A stretch of DNA of 41,387 nucleotides, from assembly GCA_011605865.1 (NCBI GenBank), contig JAAOZI010000044.1, positions 1 to 41,387 on the forward strand, given 5' to 3'. The translations under genes were made by a program, and so were the position numbers. Below are positions 8,183 to 15,454 of the stretch, one piece after another. Every line of letters starts with the position of its first letter. Within the stretch, counting starts at the first letter, position 1. Source of the stretch: Archaeoglobales archaeon (GTDB taxonomy: Archaea > Halobacteriota > Archaeoglobi > Archaeoglobales > Archaeoglobaceae). Below the pieces are notes generated by a model, which saw nothing but the letters and a program-made list of their open reading frames with translations, was not told where the DNA came from and made no database searches.

Positions 8183-9238
8183 ATGAGCGAGAAAGAAGTT
8201 GAACTCAAGTATGTCATACTTCGGCCACTGGGATACCCTCTAAAAGCAAGTTTTGTTGAATACCCGAAAGTAGATAACCCGAAAGTCTTCAATGTCTATG
8301 CTAGGGAACAATGGAGAGGTGAAATAGTCTATAAGGGAAAATTGATCTTTGACATGAAGATGTTTCCCGACTTCGCCTTTGAAGTCGTCGAAGCTGTCCC
8401 ACCCTCTGGTTACATCTCGGATTCCACTAAAATAATAGTCGAATCCGAAAGCAGAGTTATCGAAACAGAGATAGTCAAAAATGTGAGGCTCGAAGACGTT
8501 GTAGGGCAGGAAGAGGCGAAGAAGAAAGCCAAAGTGATCCTCGAATACTTAAGAAATCCGAAAAAGTTCGGTAAATGGGCTCCAAGAAATATATTGTTCT
8601 ACGGACCACCCGGAACCGGAAAAACGATGATGGCCAAGGCACTGGCAAATGAGGCAAATGCGCCATTTATCTCGGTAAAATCGACCAAACTAATAGGGGA
8701 GCACGTGGGGGACGGTGCTAGAAAAGTTCACGAGTTATATGACAGAGCGAGAGAACTTGCTCCATGCATAGTCTTTATTGATGAATTTGACGCAATTGCT
8801 TTAGATAGAAGCTACCAAGACCTAAGAGGAGACGTTTCTGAGATAGTCAACGCCCTCCTGACCGAACTCGACGGAATTCAGAATAATGAAGGTGTTTGCA
8901 CAATTGCTGCGACAAACAGAGTGGAATTCATAGATCTATCAATAAGAAGTAGGTTTGAGGAAGAGATAGAGTTCAAACTTCCGACTTATGAAGATAGACT
9001 GGAAATATTGAGAAGGAGTGCAAGAGAGTTGCCACTAAAAGTCTCTGCAAGACTGGAAACAATTGCTGAGCTATCGGAGGGTTTAAGTGGTAGAGATTTA
9101 GTTGAAAAGGTTATAAAAGCTACACTACATAGGGTAATAGTGGAAGGAAAAGAAATCATCGAAACAGAAGACTTTCTAAATTCGCTGGAAAAATTGAAAA
9201 TAACTTCTAAACAACCGCCAAAGCATATGTTTGTCTAA
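8183..9238 (+). CDS. AAA ATPase related to proteasome-activating and AMA-type ATPases
   Basis: 351 residues. The N-terminal 100 residues are mostly beta and carry no coiled coil, unlike PAN. They are followed by one AAA module: VVGQEEAKKKA, Walker A GPPGTGKT (141-148), Walker B CIVFIDEFDAIA, sensor AATNR and the arginine finger SIRSRFEEEIEF. The size and a beta-rich N-domain followed by a single AAA ring fit the AMA proteins described from Archaeoglobus and methanogens, hexameric ATPases with unfoldase-like architecture. The AMA assignment is from memory of the family. No protease gene is adjacent. Confidence 0.8.
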   Translation: MSEKEVELKYVILRPLGYPLKASFVEYPKVDNPKVFNVYAREQWRGEIVYKGKLIFDMKMFPDFAFEVVEAVPPSGYISDSTKIIVESESRVIETEIVKNVRLEDVVGQEEAKKKAKVILEYLRNPKKFGKWAPRNILFYGPPGTGKTMMAKALANEANAPFISVKSTKLIGEHVGDGARKVHELYDRARELAPCIVFIDEFDAIALDRSYQDLRGDVSEIVNALLTELDGIQNNEGVCTIAATNRVEFIDLSIRSRFEEEIEFKLPTYEDRLEILRRSARELPLKVSARLETIAELSEGLSGRDLVEKVIKATLHRVIVEGKEIIETEDFLNSLEKLKITSKQPPKHMFV

Positions 9239-9260
9239 AAAAAAGCGGCTGACTTCAAAA

Positions 9261-10094
9261 TCATCGCAAAATACCTGCGATTAGGATTCCAAGGAATATT
9301 GAACCGAGCTTAATGCTGGCAAGCTTGTACATTCCTCTGGCCTTCGATTTTTCTGGTCTCAAGGCAAAAAATATCACTTTCAACAAAAAGTATAAGGTTA
9401 TTGGCATCGAAACCAGGAAAAAGATCGGGTGCATCGGAAAAACCAGATATAGTGCAATCAGAACCCAAATCATTAAAAAAGTGGATAAAGATATTACTTT
9501 CGCAGTTTTTTGAATTCCAAATACCAAAGGAAAAGTCGGAATATTTGCCTTTCTGTAATCTTCCTCAAAGTAAATTGCAATAAACCATATATGAGACGGG
9601 ATCCACAGCAAAACGATCGAAGCTATTAGGAAACCTGGAATCGTAAACCCCTGAACGGCTACCCACCCGGCTAGGGCCGGCATAGCACCGGCTAAGCCAC
9701 CAATGACTACAGAGTAAGGACTTCTTCGCTTTAGCATCAAGGTATAAACGATTATATCAAAAAATAAACCCAACAAAAGAACCACTGCAAATTCGATCTT
9801 TGTTAGAAGGGCCAAAAAGAGTCCGATGGAAAAAAGAGTAGTTCCATAAATAAAACATGCCTTCGGACTTAGTGCCCCAGACGGGAGAGGTCTTTTTCTA
9901 GTCCTCATCATCATAGCATCTATGTCTCTATCAAGCCACATGTTCAGGGCTGTAGTACCTGCAATTGTTAAGAGAGTTGCAACTGCTGGTGTAATTTCTC
10001 TTCCACCAGCAACCAAAAAAGATATAAGGAATGTGATCATAAGCAAAAGGGTCTGTTTAGGTTTTATCAATTCAGCAAAGCTCATGAGCTTCAT
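9261..10094 (-). CDS. ctaB: UbiA-family prenyltransferase, heme O synthase-like
   Basis: 277 residues with about eight or nine hydrophobic membrane segments. The first Asp-rich motif is NMWLDRDIDAMMMRTRKRPLPSG (starting at residue 51), which is the heme O synthase version; the second is near YFEEDYRKANIPTFP (about 175-190). Heme O synthase adds farnesyl (or geranylgeranyl) to protoheme IX. The paired motifs make UbiA membership certain. The heme O assignment is likely but not proven, since no heme-copper oxidase gene is nearby. ATG 10094 is followed by a second ATG four codons in. Confidence 0.78.
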   Translation of the reverse strand: MKLMSFAELIKPKQTLLLMITFLISFLVAGGREITPAVATLLTIAGTTALNMWLDRDIDAMMMRTRKRPLPSGALSPKACFIYGTTLFSIGLFLALLTKIEFAVVLLLGLFFDIIVYTLMLKRRSPYSVVIGGLAGAMPALAGWVAVQGFTIPGFLIASIVLLWIPSHIWFIAIYFEEDYRKANIPTFPLVFGIQKTAKVISLSTFLMIWVLIALYLVFPMHPIFFLVSMPITLYFLLKVIFFALRPEKSKARGMYKLASIKLGSIFLGILIAGILR

Positions 10095-10153
10095 GAAAAA
10101 CGTAAGCTGTGGCTTTTTAAAACATTCTGAAATGAAAAATTATTTATTGGGCC

Positions 10154-10268
10154 CTTGCTTCTAAGGTGGGAACGGGATGAGGTGGGAGCCTAGAAGGGCT
10201 GTGAACAGCCTACCGATGAACACCTTAGAAGCAAGAATTTCCCGGCTTTAGCCGTGGGAGAGTGTCAA
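10154..10268 (+). mobile_element. Right-end remnant of an IS200/IS605-type (TnpB) element, structured
   Basis: Bases 10211-10268 match the right ends of the two composite elements at about 13170-13228 and 21313-21370, including GAACACCTTAGAAGCAAGAA, a small CCGGCTTTAGCCG hairpin and the terminal GTGTCAA. A perfect 15-bp inverted repeat (10154-10168 and 10221-10235) brackets an inner GGCTGT-GA-ACAGCC hairpin (10197-10210). This right-end region corresponds to where TnpB guide (omega) RNA is made in related elements. It ends exactly where the mer-like fragment begins. Confidence 0.7.
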
Positions 10269-10514
10269 TTTGAAAATCTATTGTTAACCGATGAAAGCCT
10301 AACAAAATTCGTCGAGTATTCCTCAAAAGTTGATGAAGAGATAATTTCAGACTTCTTTATAGTGAGGAATGTAGAAGAAGCTATTTCAAAAATAGAAGAG
10401 TTCAGAAGAGCCGGTGTTAGACATTTGATGATAATAAACGTCGGACCAGATCCAAAGTTCGTAAACAAAGTTTATTCTGAAAAAATAATTCCGGCCTTTG
10501 CGGAAAACAGATGA
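10269..10514 (+). pseudogene. C-terminal fragment of an F420-dependent reductase (Mer-like), truncated
   Basis: About 81 codons matching the end of the luciferase-like F420 family: a VRNVEEAISKIEEFRRAGV helix, then a NVGPDP loop and KIIPAFAENR at the C-terminus. This is the layout of 5,10-methylene-tetrahydromethanopterin reductase (Mer). The first 230 or so residues are absent, and the homologous part begins at the junction with the mobile-element end. An open frame can be extended to a GTG at 10254 inside the element, but the product would lack the F420 site. I read it as a pseudogene. An F420-dependent oxidoreductase other than Mer is possible. Confidence 0.75.
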
Positions 10515-10529
10515 GCAATCCAAGTGGTT

Positions 10530-11336
10530 TTAAACTATCTTTTGACCAATCCTTTTCTCTATCTCTGCAATCACTTCCTCGACTTTCTTTTTCGGAACAA
10601 AAACAGTTAGAGATTTCAAGGCTTTCCCAATAGCTCCAGCATTTTGAATCAAATCTCTCTCGCTCTTACAGGACTTTACTATATCCACAGCCTTTTTTGC
10701 AGCTTTTCCTAACCTTGAACTTATTGTCTCGACAATCTCGGCCTTTAAAGCTTCAAATTCTGGCTTTATTTCCTCTTCTTCATATTCACCCAAGACATTG
10801 GATATTATTGCATCTATCTCTTCTTCCCTCGGTCTTTTGATTCCGTACTTAGCAAGAGAGTCATGCTTCTCAATTTCGGAAAAAAATTCAGAATTTTCGA
10901 GCGAGTCTCTGATTATTTTCTGTATTTCCCATTCCTCAGGGGGTTTTATACCATATTTCTCATACAGAGCCTTTTTTTCCGGTTTGACTTTGGTGTCAAT
11001 TTCAACCTTTGCTTCTTTAACTTCGAGACCCCTGTTCATCTCCACAACTTTTCTCAGCTGATCTGTAGTCATGGTATAAATCTCCGCAACCACGTATTCC
11101 AGATTTTCGAGCTCTCTTATAGCTGCATCTCCCGATATGCTCGTTTTGCTTTTTAATTTTGAGACTTCAGCAATTATAGGTTTTCCATTCTCAAAAATAA
11201 TCTCTCCTAAACTCATTTCTCCTTTTTTAAATCCAACCCTAACGTATCCTGAAAATTTAGATTTTGACATGATTTCCAGTATTTCCTGAAACTTCCCTTT
11301 TTCCACTTTTGTAAGTGTGAGTTTTGGAACTATCAT
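10530..11336 (-). CDS. DUF2226-like protein, partner of a Roadblock protein
   Basis: 268 residues, cytoplasmic. The N-terminal half begins with a domain that predicts as a PATAN/DUF4388-like fold (FSGYVRVGFKKGEMSLGEIIFENGKPI). It is followed by two similar segments, KYGIKPPEEWEIQKII and KYGIKRPREEEIDAII (about 130-190), and a helical C-terminus. It follows the Roadblock gene with a one-base gap, so the pair is co-transcribed. Such pairs are frequent in Archaeoglobi and related to small-GTPase-type regulation, but no biochemical role is known to me. The DUF2226 name is my best recollection. Confidence 0.65.
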   Translation of the reverse strand: MIVPKLTLTKVEKGKFQEILEIMSKSKFSGYVRVGFKKGEMSLGEIIFENGKPIIAEVSKLKSKTSISGDAAIRELENLEYVVAEIYTMTTDQLRKVVEMNRGLEVKEAKVEIDTKVKPEKKALYEKYGIKPPEEWEIQKIIRDSLENSEFFSEIEKHDSLAKYGIKRPREEEIDAIISNVLGEYEEEEIKPEFEALKAEIVETISSRLGKAAKKAVDIVKSCKSERDLIQNAGAIGKALKSLTVFVPKKKVEEVIAEIEKRIGQKIV

Positions 11337-11337
11337 A

Positions 11338-11688
11338 TCATATCACTGTGGTCATCTTCTCGAGCGCTTTTTTAAATTCGATTCTCAGAAGACCGTAGTT
11401 GGCCTTAATGTCCGCCATTACACCAAGTATGAAGTCCCCAATCTTAGATATAAGTATCCTCCCTTTCTTGCCCTCAACGATTAACATCTCAACCGAATCC
11501 GACGACAACTTTCCCAAAATTTCTGATGCCCTATTAAACATTTCAGAACAAAGTGCTGCACACATTTCGTCATCTGATTGTGTAATTGACTCGGATTCGA
11601 CTAAAGTTCCGTCTACATTTGCAATATATACCCCCGTAACTCCAGGAACGCTCAACAAGTCGGCCATCACAGTTTCAAACATACTCAT
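11338..11688 (-). CDS. Roadblock/LC7 domain protein
   Basis: 116 residues, a single Roadblock/LC7 (MglB-like) domain: an N-terminal helix, then GVTGVYIANVDGTLVESES, a long helix, MLIVEGKKGRILISKIGDFILGVMA and a last helix. Roadblock proteins dimerise and act as GTPase regulators (MglB on MglA) or scaffolds. No small GTPase is adjacent, and the partner seems to be the downstream DUF2226-like protein. A GAGGAGGAG Shine-Dalgarno lies just upstream of ATG 11688. The first two codons (MSM) give a possible alternative start. Confidence 0.85.
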   Translation of the reverse strand: MSMFETVMADLLSVPGVTGVYIANVDGTLVESESITQSDDEMCAALCSEMFNRASEILGKLSSDSVEMLIVEGKKGRILISKIGDFILGVMADIKANYGLLRIEFKKALEKMTTVI

Positions 11689-11695
11689 CTCCTCC

Positions 11696-11727
11696 TCACA
11701 ATAATTGTGAAAATGGATATATAATAC
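11696..11727 (-). promoter_or_regulatory. Promoter and 15-bp palindromic operator of the Roadblock operon
   Basis: TCACAATAATTGTGA (11696-11710) is a perfect inverted repeat with 7-base arms around a central A. On the minus strand a TATA-like TATTATATAT lies at about 11716-11726, so the expected start of transcription falls within the palindrome. A palindrome over the start site is the classical position for an archaeal repressor. The cognate regulator is unknown. Confidence 0.55.
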
Positions 11728-11770
11728 TTATGTTCTGAGTTAATCTATAGAAAAATTTTATTTAAAAAAT

Positions 11771-12544
11771 TCAAGTTAAACCCATTACATCAAGCATGGT
11801 ATATATTCCGGGTTTTTCAACTTTTGCAATCCACTTCGCGGCAATTATAGCCCCTCTTGCAAAGCAGTCCCTGCTCGTTGCTCTGTGTATAATTTCTATT
11901 CTCTCCCCTTCACCAAAAAACATCACAAAGTGTTCTCCGACTACGTCCCCCCCTCTTATCCCGAAAACACCTATTTCGTTCCCCCTTTTGCCTTCTCTAC
12001 AAAACTTCAGCTCCAAATTCCTACCTCTCTCTGCAAGAATCTTTTTCACTATTTCAGCAGTTCTTATCGCAGTTCCACTGGGAGAATCTTTCTTGTGCTT
12101 ATGATGAATCTCGAAAATTTCGACATCATATTCATACAGAAGGGATGCTGCAAACTCCACTATTTTAAAGAAGGCATTCACCCCCAGACTAAAGTTTGGA
12201 GATATCACCGAAGGAACCCTCTTACATACTTCCTCAAGTTCAATTCTCTGTTCTCGATTGAAACCAGTCGTTCCGATGACCAACTTAACCCCCTTTCGGG
12301 ATGCAACTTTTGCATTTTTTAGACAAGCTTCAGGATTGGTGAAATCTATTAATACGTCAGCATCCAGCTTTTCTATATCTTTTTCAATCTTTACACCAAT
12401 ACTTCCAATTCCAGCTAATTCGCCTGCATCTCTCCCCACTTCGACGATATCGAAAGCTTGAACCACATTCAACCCTTCATTTATCGCATGCTTTACAACC
12501 AGCCTTCCCATTCTACCGGCAGACCCAGCAATTGCCAATTTCAT
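11771..12544 (-). CDS. dapB: 4-hydroxy-tetrahydrodipicolinate reductase DapB
   Basis: 257 residues. It reduces 4-hydroxy-tetrahydrodipicolinate with NAD(P)H in lysine/diaminopimelate synthesis. The Rossmann motif GSAGRMGRLV is at residues 7-16, IDFTNPE and IGTTGF follow, and the family signature EIHHKHKKDSPSGTA (about 145-159) holds the catalytic histidine and lysine. Length is standard. The Shine-Dalgarno GGAGGT (12553-12558 on the plus strand as ACCTCC) lies in a TnpB-tail remnant that directly abuts the gene. No other lysine gene is in the window. Confidence 0.93.
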   Translation of the reverse strand: MKLAIAGSAGRMGRLVVKHAINEGLNVVQAFDIVEVGRDAGELAGIGSIGVKIEKDIEKLDADVLIDFTNPEACLKNAKVASRKGVKLVIGTTGFNREQRIELEEVCKRVPSVISPNFSLGVNAFFKIVEFAASLLYEYDVEIFEIHHKHKKDSPSGTAIRTAEIVKKILAERGRNLELKFCREGKRGNEIGVFGIRGGDVVGEHFVMFFGEGERIEIIHRATSRDCFARGAIIAAKWIAKVEKPGIYTMLDVMGLT

Positions 12545-12547
12545 ATT

Positions 12548-12612
12548 GCGCTACCTCCGCCCTAAGGGCAAATTTTCCAGCGCTAAGGAGACTTTAGGCC
12601 TTGGAGTCTGTC
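12548..12612 (-). mobile_element. TnpB-tail/right-end remnant abutting dapB
   Basis: On the minus strand this short stretch reads KVSLALENLPLGRR, a decayed version of the TnpB C-terminus seen at 12851 and 20914 (SLNAGNLVFKGG type). Its GCCCT-A-AGGGC palindrome (12559-12569) corresponds to their CGCCTTTAAAGGCG hairpin. It ends about five bases from the dapB start codon and supplies the gene's ribosome-binding site. The rest of the gap up to 12733 is AT-rich with a TTTAAATAATTTT run near 12640-12655 that may be the dapB TATA box. Confidence 0.6.
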
Positions 12613-12733
12613 AGCATCGATTAAAGTTAAATTATCCAAAATTATTTAAAGCTTTTGACTATCTACCCTAGAATTTCTTTTCGTGAACTGCCTTCTATCA
12701 TCTGCCTATCCACAAAGAGAAGAATTAGTGAAA

Positions 12734-12745
12734 AGTTTTAAAAAC
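12734..12745 (+). promoter_or_regulatory. TATA box of tRNA-Glu(CTC)
   Basis: AGTTTTAAAAACC lies about 25-30 bases before the first base of the tRNA at 12767, the normal archaeal spacing. Confidence 0.55.
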
Positions 12746-12766
12746 CTTGAAGAATAGCAACGATGG

Positions 12767-12841
12767 GCTCCGGTGGTGTAGCCCGGTCAAACATAGGGGC
12801 CTCTCGAGCCCCTGCCCCGGGTTCAAATCCCGGCCGGAGCA
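12767..12841 (+). tRNA. tRNA-Glu, anticodon CTC
   Basis: Acceptor GCTCCGG/CCGGAGC, T arm with GGTTCAAATCC, and anticodon arm GGGGC-CTCTCGA-GCCCC giving anticodon CTC at 12803-12805. The discriminator is A and no CCA is encoded. Apart from the anticodon arm it matches tRNA-Glu(TTC) at 5827-5901, so the two isoacceptors look like recent duplicates. A TnpB-derived repeat begins ten bases after the tRNA. Confidence 0.95.
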
Positions 12842-12850
12842 TTTCAATAC

Positions 12851-13228
12851 GTGAGCTACCGCCTTTAAAGACGAGGTTTCCGGCGTTAAGGGAGGCTTTA
12901 AGCTTTTTATCTGCCGTTCAAAAGCTAAGCTCCTCTTCCGACCCCATTAACTAGACTATGTTGATCCTTCCACTTGGGCAACATGCCCGCATTGTTAGTT
13001 TTACATGAAAATCGAAGAAAGCCTACGGTTTTAACCGTGGGATGAATTGTCGAGAACGAACATGTTCATAATCGAGGACTGCTGCCCTATGGAAACTTGC
13101 TGACAGCTGCGCCAAGCTGTACAATGAGCTGAACTTCGAAAGGGGGCAGGCTTACATACGCTACAGGCGTTTCGAAATGAACACCTTAGAAGCAAGAATC
13201 TCCCGGCTTTAGTCGTGGAGAGTGTCAA
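12851..13228. mobile_element. Composite TnpB-derived repeat, copy 1
   Basis: Two pieces lie head to tail. Bases 12851-13005 read on the minus strand as a broken TnpB tail, with the zinc-finger piece CGHVAQ and SLNAGNLVFKGG separated by frame changes and stops. Bases 13006-13228 read on the plus strand as a miniature element: a left-end hairpin CCTACGGTT/AACCGTGGG (13022-13041), the TnpB start LWKLADSCAKLYNELNFER, then a jump to the right end with TLEARISRL and terminal GTGTCAA. About 1 kb of tnpB is missing. No gene fills the gap 12842-13240. The same arrangement recurs at 20914-21370. Confidence 0.8.
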
Positions 13229-13240
13229 TGTTTTAGTTCA

Positions 13241-14383
13241 TCATAGAAAGAAAGAGAAAAGAAGATGGAAGATATAAGAAGAAATAAGTGCGGGAACCAC
13301 AAGGCTCAACAAAATTCTATAACACTTTCCAAGTTCGGCTCTAAAGAACTCCACAGTTAAGGCATAGCATAAATGAAACGGAGATAGCATTACACCAAAA
13401 AATCCGGCAGAAATCGCGAGAAGTAGATTTCCTGGCTGTTCTGCAAACTCCCGAAATATCGGTAGGGCAATAGAAGAGTAGCTCAGCTCTATACCGGTTG
13501 AAAAACCAACTAAAAAGAATAATACAAAAGCCGTCAATTCTACTGGCATGAAGCTAATCTCCTCGTAAAGTGCTTCGGCAGACTTGCTGAACTCGATTAT
13601 GTTCTTATAACCTATTACAGCAAACACAAGAGCCAAAATTCTTAAATCGAACGCTTTTTTGATAACCAACTTCAAATCTTCAATACCTACCTTTTTATGA
13701 AGTATCACAATAAGAATTGAGACTATAACTGCCACTATAAGGTTTCTAAAAATCAAATAGATCAGTAAGAGCGCCAAAATTGGATAAATGTTAATAAAAG
13801 CATCTTTCAGCCCTTCTGCTCTAAATTCAAAATTTAGATCCTTCAGTAAGGTTAAACCCAGTAAAAAAGAAACAATAGCTATTGGAAAAGTTGAAAGAAG
13901 ATATTTTTCATATTGCATTCCCAATACCACTAAAGCGATAATTACGGAAGGATAAAGAGGCCAAACTGGAGTCCAGATATGACGGAACCAATAATTTATA
14001 ATCGTTATTCTTTCTGGACCGATTTTTGAGTCTTTGGTTAGAGGTGAAAGCATTGAAGCTGAAACCAGTGCTCCAGCAGGCATTGGGATGAGTCCTATAA
14101 GCAGGGGAATTAAAGAAATGCTGATCGATCCAAAAGACTGCTCAAGAGATCTCGATAGCTTTTCAAGCATTCCGAGTTTGTCCATTAGATTTGCAAGTGT
14201 ATACGTCAAGAAAACCAGTAGCATAATCTCAAAGCTTTGGATTTGAAGAAAGCAGGTAAGAAGTTTCCAGCCAATTCCAAGCGTTAAAATTCCCAAGATA
14301 AGAGATGCTATCAGCAAAGATAGCCCAATTCCAATTTTTCTCGCAAGTGTCAATGCTAATACTATTGAAACGAATAAATACAA
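13241..14383 (-). CDS. DUF401 family membrane protein, putative permease
   Basis: 380 residues, almost entirely hydrophobic, with about ten to twelve membrane segments. The block LIPLLIGLIPMPAGALVSASMLSP and INYWFRHIWTPVWPLYPSVI are the conserved parts of the DUF401 family known mainly from archaea and thermophiles. The family resembles Na+/H+ antiporter or gluconate-type permeases in layout; its substrate is unknown. The start must be TTG 14383, since no ATG or GTG is in frame upstream. The stop lies 13 bases beyond the right end of composite repeat copy 1. Confidence 0.82.
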   Translation of the reverse strand: MYLFVSIVLALTLARKIGIGLSLLIASLILGILTLGIGWKLLTCFLQIQSFEIMLLVFLTYTLANLMDKLGMLEKLSRSLEQSFGSISISLIPLLIGLIPMPAGALVSASMLSPLTKDSKIGPERITIINYWFRHIWTPVWPLYPSVIIALVVLGMQYEKYLLSTFPIAIVSFLLGLTLLKDLNFEFRAEGLKDAFINIYPILALLLIYLIFRNLIVAVIVSILIVILHKKVGIEDLKLVIKKAFDLRILALVFAVIGYKNIIEFSKSAEALYEEISFMPVELTAFVLFFLVGFSTGIELSYSSIALPIFREFAEQPGNLLLAISAGFFGVMLSPFHLCYALTVEFFRAELGKCYRILLSLVVPALISSYIFHLLFSFFL

Positions 14384-14446
14384 TACCTGTACAATCGCAA
14401 AAGTCTCTGGAGATAAAAAGTTTAATCTATTCCCCCTTCTAATTTC

Positions 14447-15118
14447 ATGAGACCATACGTTATCGTAAACGTCGCTTCAAGTATAGATGGCAAAATTAGC
14501 AACGAACAAAGAATTCAGCTCAGAATTTCATGTGAGGAAGATTTAAAAAGAGTGGACGAGTTAAGAGCGAGCGTTGATGCCATAATGGTCGGAATTGGCA
14601 CCATTTTAGTAGACAATCCCAAACTTAATATTAAAAGTGAGGAATTAAGAAAAAAAAGGATCGGAGATGGATTGAAACCCAATCCAATAAAGGTGATAGT
14701 GGACAGCAAGTGCAGAATTCCAGAAGATTCGGAAGTTCTAAAAGGAGAAGCTATTGTAGCAGTTGCTAAGATTGCCAATAAAGAAAGGATTGAAAGAATT
14801 TCAAAAAAGGCCGAAGTCGTCGTTTTTGGTGAGGAAAAAGTTGACCTGAAATTACTTATGGAATATCTCTACGGAAGGGGTATAAGAAAACTTTTAGTCG
14901 AAGGCGGTGGAACATTAATCTCTTCCCTAATATCCGAAGCGCTAGTGGATGACATATTCATTTACTTTGCCCCAATTTTCATTGGCGGCTCAAATTCTCC
15001 AACTATATGCGATGGCAGGTCATTTGAAAAACCGGTAGAGATGGAGCTCGTTTCAATCAAAAAGCTGGGAAAAGGAATTTTAATCCACCTCAAACCAAAA
15101 GTTCCATTATCTCCTTAG
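14447..15118 (+). CDS. arfC: Archaeal RibD-C-type pyrimidine reductase ArfC
   Basis: 223 residues: 2,5-diamino-6-(ribosylamino)-4(3H)-pyrimidinone 5'-phosphate reductase, which reduces the ribose ring in archaeal riboflavin and F420 synthesis. The opening NVASSIDGKISN (8-19), then RASVDAIMVGIGTILVDNP and KLLVEGGGTLISSLI are diagnostic of the dihydrofolate-reductase fold family of RibD-C. It is a stand-alone reductase with no deaminase domain, as expected in archaea and fungi. A TATA-like AAAAAGTTTAATC (about 14414-14426) lies upstream. The 3' end overlaps the next, convergent gene by 29 bases. Confidence 0.9.
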   Translation: MRPYVIVNVASSIDGKISNEQRIQLRISCEEDLKRVDELRASVDAIMVGIGTILVDNPKLNIKSEELRKKRIGDGLKPNPIKVIVDSKCRIPEDSEVLKGEAIVAVAKIANKERIERISKKAEVVVFGEEKVDLKLLMEYLYGRGIRKLLVEGGGTLISSLISEALVDDIFIYFAPIFIGGSNSPTICDGRSFEKPVEMELVSIKKLGKGILIHLKPKVPLSP

Positions 15119-15386
15119 CGATCCTCTCACCCTCCTCTCTGCTCGAAGCTTTAGTTACTATAAGTATTTCCTGATTAGAGGAGCCATGAGAGAGAACTGC
15201 TCTTATGTTTCCTTTCAAGTCGATTCTGGTGATTTTAAATCTCAAACCATGACCCGATCTTGAACCTTTTGCCTCAATTTGTCCAAAAATGACTCTTTTC
15301 ACTTTTTCATGTTTAAGTATTCTGCTAATTATTTTTAAACCCTCCCTCCCACCTACAACTGTTTTGTGCCTACCGCTGAAATGCAC
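15090..15386 (-). CDS. Small conserved archaeal protein, DUF2103-like
   Basis: 98 residues from GTG 15386. It starts HFSGRHKTVVGGREGLKI and contains FGQIEAKGSRSGHGLRFKI. The His-rich and Gly-rich start and length recall the DUF2103 predicted metal-binding proteins (COG4031), but this name is from memory. No enzyme motif is clear. It is likely cytoplasmic and basic. The 3' end overlaps arfC tail to tail. It is retained as a real gene because it ends and starts with normal archaeal composition and fills an otherwise empty interval. Confidence 0.65.
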   Translation of the reverse strand: MHFSGRHKTVVGGREGLKIISRILKHEKVKRVIFGQIEAKGSRSGHGLRFKITRIDLKGNIRAVLSHGSSNQEILIVTKASSREEGERIAKEIMELLV

Positions 15387-15454
15387 AAAAATACTCTCGA
15401 AATTTAAATTTTGGGTTTAGCAAAGTTTTAAAAATCTGAAAAATTCTTTCCGAC

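Noticed and set aside
10254-10514. The mer-like fragment as a short functional gene starting at GTG 10254
   Set aside because: The first codons would come from the element end, and the product lacks the barrel core and F420 site.
13031-13228. Minus-strand open frame of 65 codons in composite copy 1, and its twin in copy 2
   Set aside because: These are the antisense of the TnpB-start/right-end fusion; no protein family fits and the duplication reflects the repeated element only.
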